Assembly: GCA_964458485.1 (NCBI GenBank)
Contig: CAYWJA010000007.1
Coordinates: 1 to 58,272, forward strand
Source of the DNA: CAYWJA01 sp964458485
GTDB taxonomy: Bacteria; Patescibacteriota; Gracilibacteria; UM-FILTER-43-11
DNA length: 58,272 nucleotides
Direction of reading: 5' to 3'
This document shows positions 25,871-34,037 of the stretch, in pieces. The notes under the pieces were generated by a model. It did not search any database. It had not been told where the DNA came from and saw only the letters and a program-made list of their open reading frames with translations. Positions within the stretch are counted from its first letter, which is position 1. Each line of letters begins with the position of its first letter. Position numbers and translations under genes: made by a program.

Positions 25871-26059
25871 TTAATTATTAAATTTTCTGTATCGGAAATA
25901 TGCGCGGGATAAGGTTTCGATTAACAATTTAGAGTTTTTAATAAACAAACTCATCCGTTTTAATATATTGAATCCTATTTTAAAGAAATAAGTGAAATTT
26001 AAAATAAACACAGCAGAGATTGCTATAAACGTTAGGGCTATTAATAAATTTGTAAGCAT
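25871..26059 (-). CDS. Small single-span membrane protein under SOS-type boxes
   Basis: A 62-residue protein with one strong hydrophobic segment (LLIALTFIAISAVFILNFTYFF, split here as LLIALTFIAISA and VFILNFTYFF, about residues 5-27) and a basic tail (KRMSLFIKNSKLL, SRAYFRYRKF). I choose the ATG at 26059; a longer frame from a GTG at 26122 only adds residues encoded by the hairpin leader. The promoter at 26161-26190 holds an SOS-type box in its spacer and a second box just upstream. It precedes lexA on the same strand. Small membrane proteins under LexA control next to lexA (such as YneA) or elsewhere (SidA) block cell division, so this is a candidate functional analogue. That role is inference; no sequence similarity is claimed. 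Confidence 0.6.
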   Translation of the reverse strand: MLTNLLIALTFIAISAVFILNFTYFFKIGFNILKRMSLFIKNSKLLIETLSRAYFRYRKFNN

Positions 26060-26160
26060 TGTTTTAGTGGTTAAGTAGGTGATTAACTTGAGGCAGTACA
26101 GATCAACCGCCTGGCCAATCACTTTTATATATTTCGTTGTTGCAGCGCTGCGACATTCAA

Positions 26161-26210
26161 ATTATAGTAAACATGCGTTCACCAATGCAAGTAAAAATGA
26201 ACAAAAGTTC
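26161..26210 (-). promoter_or_regulatory. Promoter with two SOS-type boxes
   Basis: Minus strand: TTGCAT (26185-26190), 18 bases, TATAAT (26161-26166). Box 1 at 26165-26184 (plus strand TAGTAAAC, ATGC, GTTCACCA) fills the spacer. Box 2 is a perfect GAAC-AAAA-GTTC at 26199-26210. The leader can form a hairpin from GTGATT and AATCAC. Confidence 0.75.
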
Positions 26211-26269
26211 ACTTATATTTAAAAAGATGGCTTAAATAAGCGGAAATAATAAATTGACAAATTTGAAAT

Positions 26270-26488
26270 TTATTTTTGCAACCCCTTCCTTATCATTCCA
26301 AGCTCCAAATTTACATAGCCCAACGCCATTATAATAGTACCGCCGATGGTACTTAAGAATGCTAGTCCAATAGATACACCTTGCAGTTTTATAAAAAACA
26401 CTGAAAGTATCCCCAGTACGAAAAATATTATACCTACAACAATGAAGAACATTGCGACAGGTTTGAAGTTATATTTTTTCTTTTTCAT
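26270..26488 (-). CDS. Small two-span membrane protein
   Basis: A 72-residue protein with a Lys-rich N-terminus (MKKKKYNFK) and two hydrophobic stretches (about residues 12-33 and 40-60). I do not recognise a family. It lies downstream of the hairpin repeat that follows the PsbP-like gene on the same strand, so read-through from that gene is possible. Confidence 0.6.
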   Translation of the reverse strand: MKKKKYNFKPVAMFFIVVGIIFFVLGILSVFFIKLQGVSIGLAFLSTIGGTIIMALGYVNLELGMIRKGLQK

Positions 26489-26497
26489 AGTTATTTT

Positions 26498-26584
26498 TTA
26501 GGTTGTAGCTTGTAGCTTTTTAGCTTCTTAGTTATTTTAATAGAATTCCTAAGAAGCTACAAGCTAAGAAGCTAAAAAGCTATT
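26498..26584. repeat. TAGCTTGTAGCTT-type inverted repeat
   Basis: Units of TGTAGCT/TTAGCTT on the left and AAGCTAC/AAGCTAA on the right form a long imperfect hairpin. It supplies the stop codon of the next minus-strand gene (26580-26582). Confidence 0.85.
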
Positions 26585-27263
26585 TAGTCGTAAATTCAAT
26601 ACTCTCCAAAATCTTTTTAGCTTCAATATATTCTTTGTCTTTTGTGGAAAGTTTTACATCAGCCATTACATCTTTTGGAAAATAAGAAAGATATGCTGTT
26701 AGTTGATAATTGCCATTGATTACTTTCGGCGTTGCGCCCTGGCTATTAAAAAAGAATTCATAAATATCATTTTTTATAAGAGTATGCATTACCTGTATAT
26801 CAGTGCCGGCTACGTTTATGGTTTCGCCTTTTTCAAATCCTTCCCCCCCCATACCCGTTCTATGCCCCCAAGTACTAACATTGTCGTCTTTTTTTGCGAG
26901 GCCTAAATGGAATGAATATTGTTTATCCGTAGGTGTAAAAGTCAGATAATGATATTTCATCCCAGTTGGCCCTGGATAATCTTTACTAAAAACTCCATCA
27001 TTCATTTTAGCTGTCCAGGTTTTTGGATATTTTAATGTGTATCCTTCTTTTGTATCTGTAAAAGTAGTGTATTCATCAGTATCTTGAGACTTGAGACTTA
27101 CACTTGAGACCTCTATACTATCAGATTTTTTAACTGTCGGCTGTTTATCTTTTTGACCTCCCAAATAATAAGCCCCACCAGCTACGACTAATAGCACCAA
27201 TATGGTAGTGATAATTTTGCATATACTGCAGCATTTGTTTGGGCAACAAGATTTATTCTCCAT
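26580..27263 (-). CDS. Membrane-anchored PsbP-like protein
   Basis: A 227-residue protein. The N-terminus is Cys-rich (MENKSCCPNKCCSICK), followed by one membrane anchor (ITTILVLLVVAGGAYYLGG). The extracytoplasmic part has the PsbP-like pattern: TFTDTKEGYTLKYPKTWTAK near 82, LTFTPTDKQYSFHLGLA, and ILESIEF near the C-terminus. Such domains are common in CPR exported proteins with unknown roles. The Cys cluster on the cytoplasmic side is unusual and might be lipid-modified or metal-binding (inference). Confidence 0.65.
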   Translation of the reverse strand: MENKSCCPNKCCSICKIITTILVLLVVAGGAYYLGGQKDKQPTVKKSDSIEVSSVSLKSQDTDEYTTFTDTKEGYTLKYPKTWTAKMNDGVFSKDYPGPTGMKYHYLTFTPTDKQYSFHLGLAKKDDNVSTWGHRTGMGGEGFEKGETINVAGTDIQVMHTLIKNDIYEFFFNSQGATPKVINGNYQLTAYLSYFPKDVMADVKLSTKDKEYIEAKKILESIEFTTK

Positions 27264-27379
27264 AATATTTATATTAAAAAATATTAAATTTATTGTAGCA
27301 TATTTATCTGAGCAATATAATATCAGGTTTATTTATATATGTCAAATATAGAATGTAATAATGTAGAGTATGGCATATA

Positions 27380-27407
27380 TTGACAATTTATTTTTTATCT
27401 ATATAAT
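27380..27407 (+). promoter_or_regulatory. Promoter of the M20-type amidohydrolase
   Basis: TTGACA (27380-27385), 16 bases, TATAAT (27402-27407). The leader is about 25 bases. Confidence 0.75.
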
Positions 27408-27437
27408 ATATTTTCTAGTAAAGTTAACCTATAAAAT

Positions 27438-29075
27438 ATGAAACCTACACCTACTAATAGCTTTGAAAGTACATTCCATGAATTAGCTAATGTCGGATGG
27501 CAGGGGGATGCAGTTGATCAAGGGAGGGATTGTTTAGCATATACTGAAAATGAAGATAATGTACATGCAATATTTGCAGATAGAGTTGGTCAACTAAGCA
27601 AATCTGCTGAAGAAAATGGATTAACACTTACATTAGAGGTCGATCCATTTGGTAATTCATATGCTGTTCTTGCCGGAGAATCGGATAGAGAAGTTGTAAT
27701 TTGCTCACATTTAGATAGTGTACCTAATGGCGGAAAATATGATGGAGTTTTAGGTGTAGCAGCTGGACTAGATGTTTTGCAGCGATTTGTTGATCAGGGA
27801 AAGAAGCCTCAAAAAACAATAAGAGTGGCTGCCTTTAGAGGAGAAGAAAGTTCAGCGACTGGCCATGTTTGTCTTGGCAGTTCCCTTGCTACGGGTAATT
27901 TTGATTTATCCATCTTAAAAGAAAGAATACATACAGATTCGGGTATGAACCTCTTTAATGTTTTAGCAGAAAGAGGAATTACCGAAGATGCATTGCAAGA
28001 GCTAAAGAATAATCCTTATATTAAAGGGGATATACTTGATGCAGTTTTAGAAACTCATATTGAACAATCATCTGTTTTAGAATCTTTAGATGAGCCGATC
28101 GGCGTAGTTGTTGATGGAATCGGGGGTGCAAGGCGTAGTGATTTAGTCATTTCACCAAAGCAAACAGAAGAAACTGAAATTGCAGAGTGTGATAAAATTC
28201 TTCAAATAACCATTAATGGGAAAGCAGGTCATTCCGGTGGGCTTCCTATGAATAGTGAAGTGATTTTAGATAAGGAAATGAATTTAAGAAGAGATGCATT
28301 AGCTGTTGCTGCGAAAATAGCTAAAGATCTACCAGATACAATGAGGTTAGCAGGCATTTCTGTGCCGGATGGAGGTTCTTATAATGTTGTACAGAGGGAG
28401 TGTACATTGGAGGTATTAGTGCCTTCAGATTTTACATATGAAAATATTCCAAGATCAGTTCATAGCACCTTGCCTGATGGGATGACTGCACAATTTGATA
28501 TTCAGAATAATAAAAATGGATTCAAGCCTATTAATAGAAATACTGCTAAGTCTGCGATAGATATTATTATAAAGTGTGAAGAAATTGCTTCAGAAATGGC
28601 AAGATATACGAGAGGTGCAGTTAGAGCTACTATTGGAAAATTATTGGTTAATGGTGATGGTTCAATTGAATTAGGAATTGACCAGAGGCGTCTTAATAAT
28701 GAGCTTGCTGAACGTATGAGGGAAAGAATTGCAGGCTCGTTACAACTTATTTCTTTGGGAAATGATGTGGGCATTGAGGAAAAAAATATAATTCTTGCAC
28801 CAGCAACACCACTAAGTACAAGAATTGCTGATGTAATGAGAAGATCCTACAGGGATTTATTTCAAGAAAAAGACCCTCCTGAGATGGGATCTATGCCGGG
28901 GCAAGATGCTGCAAAAGTTATACGCTCAAAAGATGGAGGTAAGTTTGTAGATGGCGGAATGATCTTTATAAGAAGTTTAAACGGAGGAGTTAGCCATCAT
29001 CCTGAGGAGCTAAGTAGTATGGATGATATGCAAAAGGCGTGCGATTTATTATTTGAGACTGTGAATAGGTTATAA
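27438..29075 (+). CDS. M20-family amidohydrolase (hydantoinase/carbamoylase type)
   Basis: A 545-residue zinc hydrolase. Expected metal-site segments appear in order: CSHLDSVPNGGKYDG (His and Asp, about residues 95-110), AAFRGEESS (Glu pair, about 136-143), ETHIEQS (His, about 210) and GVSHHPEELS near the C-terminus. The dimerisation-domain motif GKAGHSGGLPM is near 275. Relatives remove carbamoyl or similar groups from amino-acid derivatives. Two oddities: it is about 130 residues longer than usual, and the family's GHDA motif reads GQDAAKV here, replacing a His. Substrate and activity are therefore uncertain. It stands alone with its own promoter. Confidence 0.82.
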   Translation: MKPTPTNSFESTFHELANVGWQGDAVDQGRDCLAYTENEDNVHAIFADRVGQLSKSAEENGLTLTLEVDPFGNSYAVLAGESDREVVICSHLDSVPNGGKYDGVLGVAAGLDVLQRFVDQGKKPQKTIRVAAFRGEESSATGHVCLGSSLATGNFDLSILKERIHTDSGMNLFNVLAERGITEDALQELKNNPYIKGDILDAVLETHIEQSSVLESLDEPIGVVVDGIGGARRSDLVISPKQTEETEIAECDKILQITINGKAGHSGGLPMNSEVILDKEMNLRRDALAVAAKIAKDLPDTMRLAGISVPDGGSYNVVQRECTLEVLVPSDFTYENIPRSVHSTLPDGMTAQFDIQNNKNGFKPINRNTAKSAIDIIIKCEEIASEMARYTRGAVRATIGKLLVNGDGSIELGIDQRRLNNELAERMRERIAGSLQLISLGNDVGIEEKNIILAPATPLSTRIADVMRRSYRDLFQEKDPPEMGSMPGQDAAKVIRSKDGGKFVDGGMIFIRSLNGGVSHHPEELSSMDDMQKACDLLFETVNRL

Positions 29076-29118
29076 AATAAATAACTCTTTATTATTTTGG
29101 GTAGGATTACTAAATTCA

Positions 29119-30156
29119 TTATGTCCGATTTTTGAATGCATTCATATTATTAGGATTACTTTCTCCAAATCTATTGTTTCGCCCAATAAGTGCAAGATCA
29201 CGAAGTGCCATATTAATGAACCCATATTTATCCAATGGATTATCGTAGTTAATATTAGCAGAAGTTTGTTGCCTATAGACTGGAATTGCCTCATCCATAA
29301 GTACAATTTGTTCTTTTGGGACACCTGCTTTTTTAAGTTGCTTTTGAATTTTTCTAATTTTTTTTCTATCTCTAGTTGTTACTAAAACAGTTTTTACTTT
29401 ATCTGCAGATATTTTTCCGGGGATTTGCAGCTGAGGCCCCTCCCAACCATTGGAAAGAATCGTATAACCACCAACTTTCATTGTTTCAGGTTGAGTATTC
29501 GGATAAAGTAAATTTCTTAAATATATATAGTAAGTATCACTATAATATTTCTGCAAAAATTTAGCAAAAAGTGCAGGAAAATCTTTTCCAAAAAACAAAT
29601 CTTTACAATACTCAGTTACAGCCTGTCTGTTTAATTCATCTATATCGACACGCGGATGTAGTTGCGTATAAATTCTGGCCGCCTCTGGTGATACTTTTGC
29701 ACCATAATGTGCAACCTCTCTAAAGGCAACCAGACTTCCTGATTCTTCGATGATTTCATTAGAAAAACAAAGATATATATCATGTATGTCTCCAGGATTT
29801 ACCCTGCCCACATTTAAAAAAACATAATTATCTTGCCCCATTTCTTCATCCAGCTGGTCTGTGGCAAGGCTCATTCTGTCTGCAATAATTTCAGGATGTT
29901 CTGATTTTAGTGCTTTATGTGAATATATATGTCCATCTCGAAAAATACTTATAGCTCGCTCTATTGTCGTTCCATGTATAGGTAAAAATAATTGTGACCA
30001 TGAATTGCATAGCTCACCAGCTTCGATTCCTGCCAGCTCTCCGGCAAGCCACCTTTCGCGATTGTCTGCAGGAAAACATGGATGGTTCATTAGTCTTTCA
30101 ATTTGAACCTGCTCTTCCGCGTCTTGAGGATCTACATCGGGTGATTCTAATGACAT
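29119..30156 (-). CDS. Unknown protein with a weak ADP-ribosyltransferase-like N-terminal segment
   Basis: A 345-residue protein with no membrane segment. Residues about 58-85 (LFLPIHGTTIERAISIFRDG, then HIYSHKAL) resemble the His-Gly-Thr and downstream Gly/Ser pattern at the start of ART-fold domains. The C-terminal third is basic (RDRKKIRKIQKQLKKAGVPKEQIVL), a possible nucleic-acid-binding or helical region. Similarity is by eye and weak. It is convergent with the amidohydrolase gene and shares its strand with the next small gene. Confidence 0.5.
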   Translation of the reverse strand: MSLESPDVDPQDAEEQVQIERLMNHPCFPADNRERWLAGELAGIEAGELCNSWSQLFLPIHGTTIERAISIFRDGHIYSHKALKSEHPEIIADRMSLATDQLDEEMGQDNYVFLNVGRVNPGDIHDIYLCFSNEIIEESGSLVAFREVAHYGAKVSPEAARIYTQLHPRVDIDELNRQAVTEYCKDLFFGKDFPALFAKFLQKYYSDTYYIYLRNLLYPNTQPETMKVGGYTILSNGWEGPQLQIPGKISADKVKTVLVTTRDRKKIRKIQKQLKKAGVPKEQIVLMDEAIPVYRQQTSANINYDNPLDKYGFINMALRDLALIGRNNRFGESNPNNMNAFKNRT

Positions 30157-30217
30157 GTTAATTTAGTTAAATTTAGTGCAGCAAAATATCATAATGATTT
30201 AATAAAGACTAGAATCA

Positions 30218-30616
30218 TCAATCATCAGATTCTGATTTACTATGTGCTGGAATATCAATTATTTTTATGTGTGGCATATGCCCATCTTCATCAATATGTG
30301 CCCTGCTAGAACCTATAGGCGCTGCTTCATTTATATCCATTGTAGAAGTTGCAGCATAGGTAGGTCTGGTGCAATCACCCTCAATACAAATTGCAACTAA
30401 TTTACGAACATCCTCCTTTAAAATAATTTTTTGCCCACATACAGTTTCCTTGTCAGCATCACCTTCAAATATTATAAAGATATCTTCTCTTATTGTTGCA
30501 GTAGTGTGGCCGAATGGATTTTTTTCAGCATCAACTTCAGCTTCCACTGTAATTGTACCTTTCTTAGTATCTAAATGATCAATTGTAACTGATAATTTTC
30601 TAGTTTCTTTAGGCAT
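30218..30616 (-). CDS. Hypothetical acidic protein
   Basis: A 132-residue protein. The N-terminal half is probably beta-rich (LSVTIDHLDTKKGTITVEAEV) and is followed by a pair CGQK/CIEGDC. The tail is acidic and low in complexity. No family is recognised. It is upstream of the 345-residue gene on the same strand with a 61-base gap, so the two may be co-transcribed. Confidence 0.55.
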   Translation of the reverse strand: MPKETRKLSVTIDHLDTKKGTITVEAEVDAEKNPFGHTTATIREDIFIIFEGDADKETVCGQKIILKEDVRKLVAICIEGDCTRPTYAATSTMDINEAAPIGSSRAHIDEDGHMPHIKIIDIPAHSKSESDD

Positions 30617-30706
30617 AATAATGTAGGTTACTTAATTTGAAGATTATTTTAGATTATAATTAAAAATTTGTCAACTTTAAAAAGATGAATATGGCAAGCC
30701 AATATT

Positions 30707-31133
30707 CTGGATGATGGCTCGGGAGGTAATAGGAAAATGCTTAAAATTGCAAATAATATTCTCCCATGCACCATTCGCTAACGCTCAGGTGCACGGTTCA
30801 CAGATTTTTACAATTTTCTCCTCCGCTGCACGACTTCGTCGATTCCGCTTCGGAACGCATTTTTCGCTACTTGCTGGGATCGAACCTACGAATGCCCCCG
30901 CCAAGGCGGGGGTGCCTTATCCCGATTATATCGGGACGACTCCCGTAAAGTATGTATGTTAAATACTAAGCTCGGGAGGTAGGGAATTCTTACATTCTCC
31001 GGTGAACCTATCGCTTCGCTCTGGTACACCGTCCGAGGTCGAGCTTCGTAATATTCGCTACCTGCCCCCGATGTTCATCGGGGTTAGTCGCTCATTTACT
31101 CAGGCGAACCTACGTGAGATTCATTAAACACTA
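30707..31133. repeat. Degenerate tRNA-Gln-derived repeats with embedded palindromes
   Basis: The 3'-end sequence of the neighbouring tRNA-Gln (GCTCGGGAGGTA) recurs at about 30717 and 30970. A better copy at 30874-30945 keeps the T-loop block GATCGAACCTACGAATGC and the 5' end. Its anticodon arm is replaced by a palindrome (CCCCGCC, GGCGGGG) and its D-arm by CCCGATTATATCGGG. Other short palindromes lie nearby (CCCCGATGTTCATCGGGG). No functional tRNA or protein gene is seen here. Confidence 0.65.
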
Positions 31134-31209
31134 TGCTCGGGAGGTAGGGATCGAACCTACGAATGCATGGACCAGAACCATGTGCCTTACCACTTGGCGA
31201 CTCCCGAGC
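31134..31209 (-). tRNA. tRNA-Gln (anticodon CTG)
   Basis: The cloverleaf is complete. The acceptor is GCTCGGG with CCCGAGC; the anticodon stem is CATGG/CCATG with loop TTCTGGT, reading CAG. The T-arm is GTAGG, TTCGATC, CCTAC. The 5' GTCGCCAAGTGGTAAGGCA block is typical of tRNA-Gln. CCA is not encoded. Confidence 0.92.
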
Positions 31210-31220
31210 GCAGTATTTAA

Positions 31221-31793
31221 TTAAACCGATTCATTTTTAACAATCTCCTCAACTTTTGCAACTGTTTTTTCAAGTTCTCCGTGTTTATTTTCTACCATAT
31301 AATCACAATCCCGTGCCCTGGCTAACTCACGGTGCATGCTTTCCAGGCGCTTATTTAACTCGTCCTCGGATATAGCTGCACGGTTTACTATACGATCAAT
31401 TAACTCCTGCTTATCCGGAACAGTTATAAATATTGTAACCAAATTTTCTTTTGGAATTTTTTCCCGCACGCTGTCGAAACCCTGAATATCCACTTCACGT
31501 ATTGCAGTTTCACCATTTTGCAAACTTTCCATTAATGGTTTTTTGATGAGGCCGTAGTAGTTATCTTGATGTACTATCGCATACTCTAAAAATTCATCAT
31601 TTTCTATACCTTTTTCAAATTCTTCTTTGGTAAAAAAGTGATAAATATCACCATCTTTTTCACCCTCGCGCATCGGGCGTGTAGTTGCGGAAAGGGGATA
31701 TGTATATTCCGGATGAGTTTTTTTAAACTCCATTAGAACCGAACTTTTCCCGGAACCTGAGGGGCCGACGATTATGAAGAGTTTTCCTTTCAT
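31221..31793 (-). CDS. gmk: Guanylate kinase
   Basis: A 190-residue enzyme that phosphorylates GMP to GDP in purine nucleotide synthesis. The P-loop is IIVGPSGSGKSSVL at residues 6-19. The GMP-binding segment is PLSATTRPMREGEKDGDIYHFF. The lid and core segments YAIVHQDNYYGL and REVDIQGFDSV match the family, as does the length. It is followed 11 bases downstream by the same-strand tRNA-Gln. An inverted repeat of TAGTTTATAGTTTT type lies just upstream of its ATG. Confidence 0.96.
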   Translation of the reverse strand: MKGKLFIIVGPSGSGKSSVLMEFKKTHPEYTYPLSATTRPMREGEKDGDIYHFFTKEEFEKGIENDEFLEYAIVHQDNYYGLIKKPLMESLQNGETAIREVDIQGFDSVREKIPKENLVTIFITVPDKQELIDRIVNRAAISEDELNKRLESMHRELARARDCDYMVENKHGELEKTVAKVEEIVKNESV

Positions 31794-31796
31794 TAT

Positions 31797-31890
31797 TAGT
31801 TTTTGGTTTATAGTTTATAGTTTTTATTTGGCTAACTAATAAATTAAATAAAAATTAAAAATTAAAAACTAAAAACTGCAAAGGCTATTT
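31797..31890. repeat. TTTATAGTTTT-type inverted repeat upstream of gmk
   Basis: Degenerate units GTTTATAGTTTATAG on the left, AATTAAAAACTAAAAACTG on the right. Part of the intergenic tandem-repeat-armed hairpin class. Confidence 0.7.
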
Positions 31891-31974
31891 TACATCAATA
31901 ACAATATTTTAGTAAATGCAAATAATTGACTTTAAATACTAGACATGCTATAATTATAAGATACGTTAGACCCT

Positions 31975-32270
31975 GGACTTTAAAATTATCGGTAGTAGAA
32001 AGTAGTTAGAGCTGAGTAGTTCATTTTGAATTTCATAATTAGATATAAGATTGTTAAATATAAAAATGATAAATCGAATCAGAAATCTGAAATCCAAAAT
32101 CTGAAATCTTCAGTTCTCCCTACTTTCTACCCTCCACCCACATCCGCCTAGAGTGGGCGTGGTGGAAAGCAAGCCTCTCTCCTCCCGATTTATCGGGAGA
32201 GGTAGTAGGCCAAAAACAAAAACAAATTATGGACTTTTTGGGTCCTAAAAACAAAAACAAAATGCCCTGA
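31975..32270. repeat. Nested inverted repeats and GC palindromes
   Basis: The outer arms are GTAGAAAGTAG (about 31996) and CTACTTTCTAC (about 32119). Between them are GAAATCTGAAATC units. Next is a hairpin with GCCT...CTCCCGATTTATCGGGAG...AGGC, then two blocks of AAAAACAAAAACAAA. No gene is seen; this is part of the 931-base gap between gmk and the membrane protein gene. Confidence 0.65.
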
Positions 32271-32279
32271 TATTTATCG

Positions 32280-32480
32280 GAGCACCCGCAACTCAATAGC
32301 GGTTTATAAAAAATTGAGCTTTAAGAAACGTAGGGAGGCCTACCCCGCATTTGTCCCGAGCAATCGAGACTTACGTGGGATGACCCGACTGCCGTTCCTT
32401 TAGTGGGTATTCTCCACTTTGTGAAGATATACCCCTGGAATTGCGTGTCGTTAGGGCGCCGATACCACCTCTGATTGTCC
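32280..32480 (+). ncRNA. Candidate structured RNA of unknown class
   Basis: About 200 bases, richer in GC than the surroundings, with nested complementarity. There is a hairpin GTGGGTAT...ATACCCC around CCACTTTGTG, enclosed by CGACTGCCGTTCC with GGAATTGCGTGTCG. A second hairpin GTCCCGAGCAATCGAGAC and a 5' CTCAAT/ATTGAG stem are also possible. No convincing protein frame covers it. I could not match it to tmRNA, RNase P or SRP RNA. A 6S-like RNA or a leader for the downstream gene is possible. Confidence 0.4.
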
Positions 32481-32613
32481 TTACAAGTAATTGTGGACAC
32501 CATGTGCAAATGTGTGGGCGTCCTTTATTATCCCAAAATTAATTCCAGCCTACAAATAATCCTACGCTTTGCTGCGGATGATTTTTCGGCTTACATTCAT
32601 TTTGGGTCCCTTG

Positions 32614-32661
32614 CCCCACAGGATGCCCCCCACCTTCCTCCTTGCCTCGCATCCTGTGGGG
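32614..32661. repeat. Long GC hairpin upstream of the membrane protein gene
   Basis: Perfect 13-base arms CCCCACAGGATGC and GCATCCTGTGGGG enclose a C-rich loop. No T-run follows, so it is not a typical terminator. It may belong to the structured region at 32280-32480. Confidence 0.7.
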
Positions 32662-32724
32662 ACCCCACTTTAAGGGATTCGTTTCATACAATTTTATGTT
32701 AAAATACTTCCGAACCCATATTTT

Positions 32725-33690
32725 ATGAACGTTCGCGATATCGTAAGAAAAGCCTGGCAGGTAACACAAGTGCATCTTAAAAAGCTAATTTGGTATGGTG
32801 CAGTACCGGCTTTTTTTAGCACCATAGTAAGTAGTGCATATCTTGGATATCAATATAATGCCTTTAAAACTTCAGCACTATTTTCAGGTGGCGATGGGCC
32901 GGACCTTGCTGGTGAGATCAAATTAATATGGGGACTTATTACAACTTATCCAAAATTGACTATTTTAATTGTAGTCCTGGGTATCATTATTTTTGGAGGA
33001 TATACATTAACACCACCAATATTTAGAGGAACACTTATTCAGGCTTTAATGAATATTAAAAAATATGAACCAATGACAGGTTCACTCGAAATCGGAATAA
33101 GACGTTTTTTTCCTATGTTCGAGTTTGCCATTATTACAGGCTCTTTTAGTATTATTACGATTTTTACAGAGTCTTCATTTATTTTGAGGTGGTGGGGTCC
33201 AAATATTTTTTTCATAGGCCTACCCATACTCTTATTCATAGCTACCGTTGGGCTCATTGCCAGTTTTCTTTTTACATATAGTGAATATTTTATAATTTTA
33301 AAAGATCATCGGGTAATTGAATCCATGAAAGAAAGCGCAATACTAGTCCTTTCCAATCTTCGTAAAACTTTTTTGATATTTATTCTTATTATGCTTATTG
33401 GTGCACGCGCAATACTTAATGTGCTTTTAATACTCTTAATACCATTTGGCGTAGTTCTCATAACCAGTTATCTCGCAACAACTTATTTGCATACAATCGG
33501 CATAATACTATCATCTCTTTTTGCAATAGGAATACTTATGGTTTCATCTTATTTAATGGGCCTCTTCAACGTGTTCGCCACAGCAGTTTGGGTATTTACA
33601 TATGCAGCTTTAACAGAAAAAAGACAACATATGGTTAAAGATGTAGATATTGGAGGAGGTAAGTTTACTGAGCCGGAAGAAAATAAGTAA
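32725..33690 (+). CDS. Polytopic membrane protein of unknown function
   Basis: A 321-residue protein with about six hydrophobic segments, at roughly 25-45, 75-100, 130-150, 160-190, 210-245 and 265-290. It starts NVRDIVRKAWQVTQVHLKKLIWYG, a pattern seen in uncharacterised CPR membrane proteins with a cytoplasmic N-terminal helix. The C-terminus is short and charged. No catalytic motif is seen. The ATG is far downstream of the structured region, and the proximal leader contains AATTTTATGTTAAAAT, a possible -10. Confidence 0.7.
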   Translation: MNVRDIVRKAWQVTQVHLKKLIWYGAVPAFFSTIVSSAYLGYQYNAFKTSALFSGGDGPDLAGEIKLIWGLITTYPKLTILIVVLGIIIFGGYTLTPPIFRGTLIQALMNIKKYEPMTGSLEIGIRRFFPMFEFAIITGSFSIITIFTESSFILRWWGPNIFFIGLPILLFIATVGLIASFLFTYSEYFIILKDHRVIESMKESAILVLSNLRKTFLIFILIMLIGARAILNVLLILLIPFGVVLITSYLATTYLHTIGIILSSLFAIGILMVSSYLMGLFNVFATAVWVFTYAALTEKRQHMVKDVDIGGGKFTEPEENK

Positions 33691-33706
33691 TATATAATAT
33701 TTTTAT

Positions 33707-33970
33707 ATGGAAAGCCACACAAGACATTTTAATGATACAATGCCGTTTACACTAGCTTATCTAGATGGGGAAATTGATCAGGAGGAATATATGAGGGCAG
33801 TGAGTAAGGTGGTTGGAACAGAACCTCCGAATGAGCTAGGATTAGCACTAGAAAAGGCAAGTGGCATAGTATTATTTTATACGCTTTATGTAATTGTATA
33901 TTGTGTTTGGGGTGGTAGGGAGATGATTAGAAAAGCATGTGGAAGAAATGTATCAAAAGAAATAAGTTAA
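33707..33970 (+). CDS. Small hypothetical membrane protein
   Basis: An 87-residue protein. The first 50 residues are polar (HFNDTMPFTLAYLDGEIDQEEY), followed by one hydrophobic stretch (GIVLFYTLYVIVYCVWGG) and a basic end. No family is recognised. It lies 16 bases after the preceding gene and is probably co-transcribed with it. Confidence 0.55.
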   Translation: MESHTRHFNDTMPFTLAYLDGEIDQEEYMRAVSKVVGTEPPNELGLALEKASGIVLFYTLYVIVYCVWGGREMIRKACGRNVSKEIS

Positions 33971-33979
33971 TTATATTAT

Positions 33980-34008
33980 TTGACAAATCTAAAATTTACC
34001 TATATAGT
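33980..34008 (+). promoter_or_regulatory. Promoter of the 96-residue hypothetical gene
   Basis: TTGACA (33980-33985), 17 bases, TATAGT (34003-34008), about 30 bases before the ATG. Confidence 0.65.
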
Positions 34009-34037
34009 ACAACACTATATTTTTTAATTGTAATAAT

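Noticed and set aside
30711..30962. Plus-strand frames of 60-83 residues
   Set aside because: They cover tRNA-derived repeats and short palindromes, and no protein-like pattern is seen.
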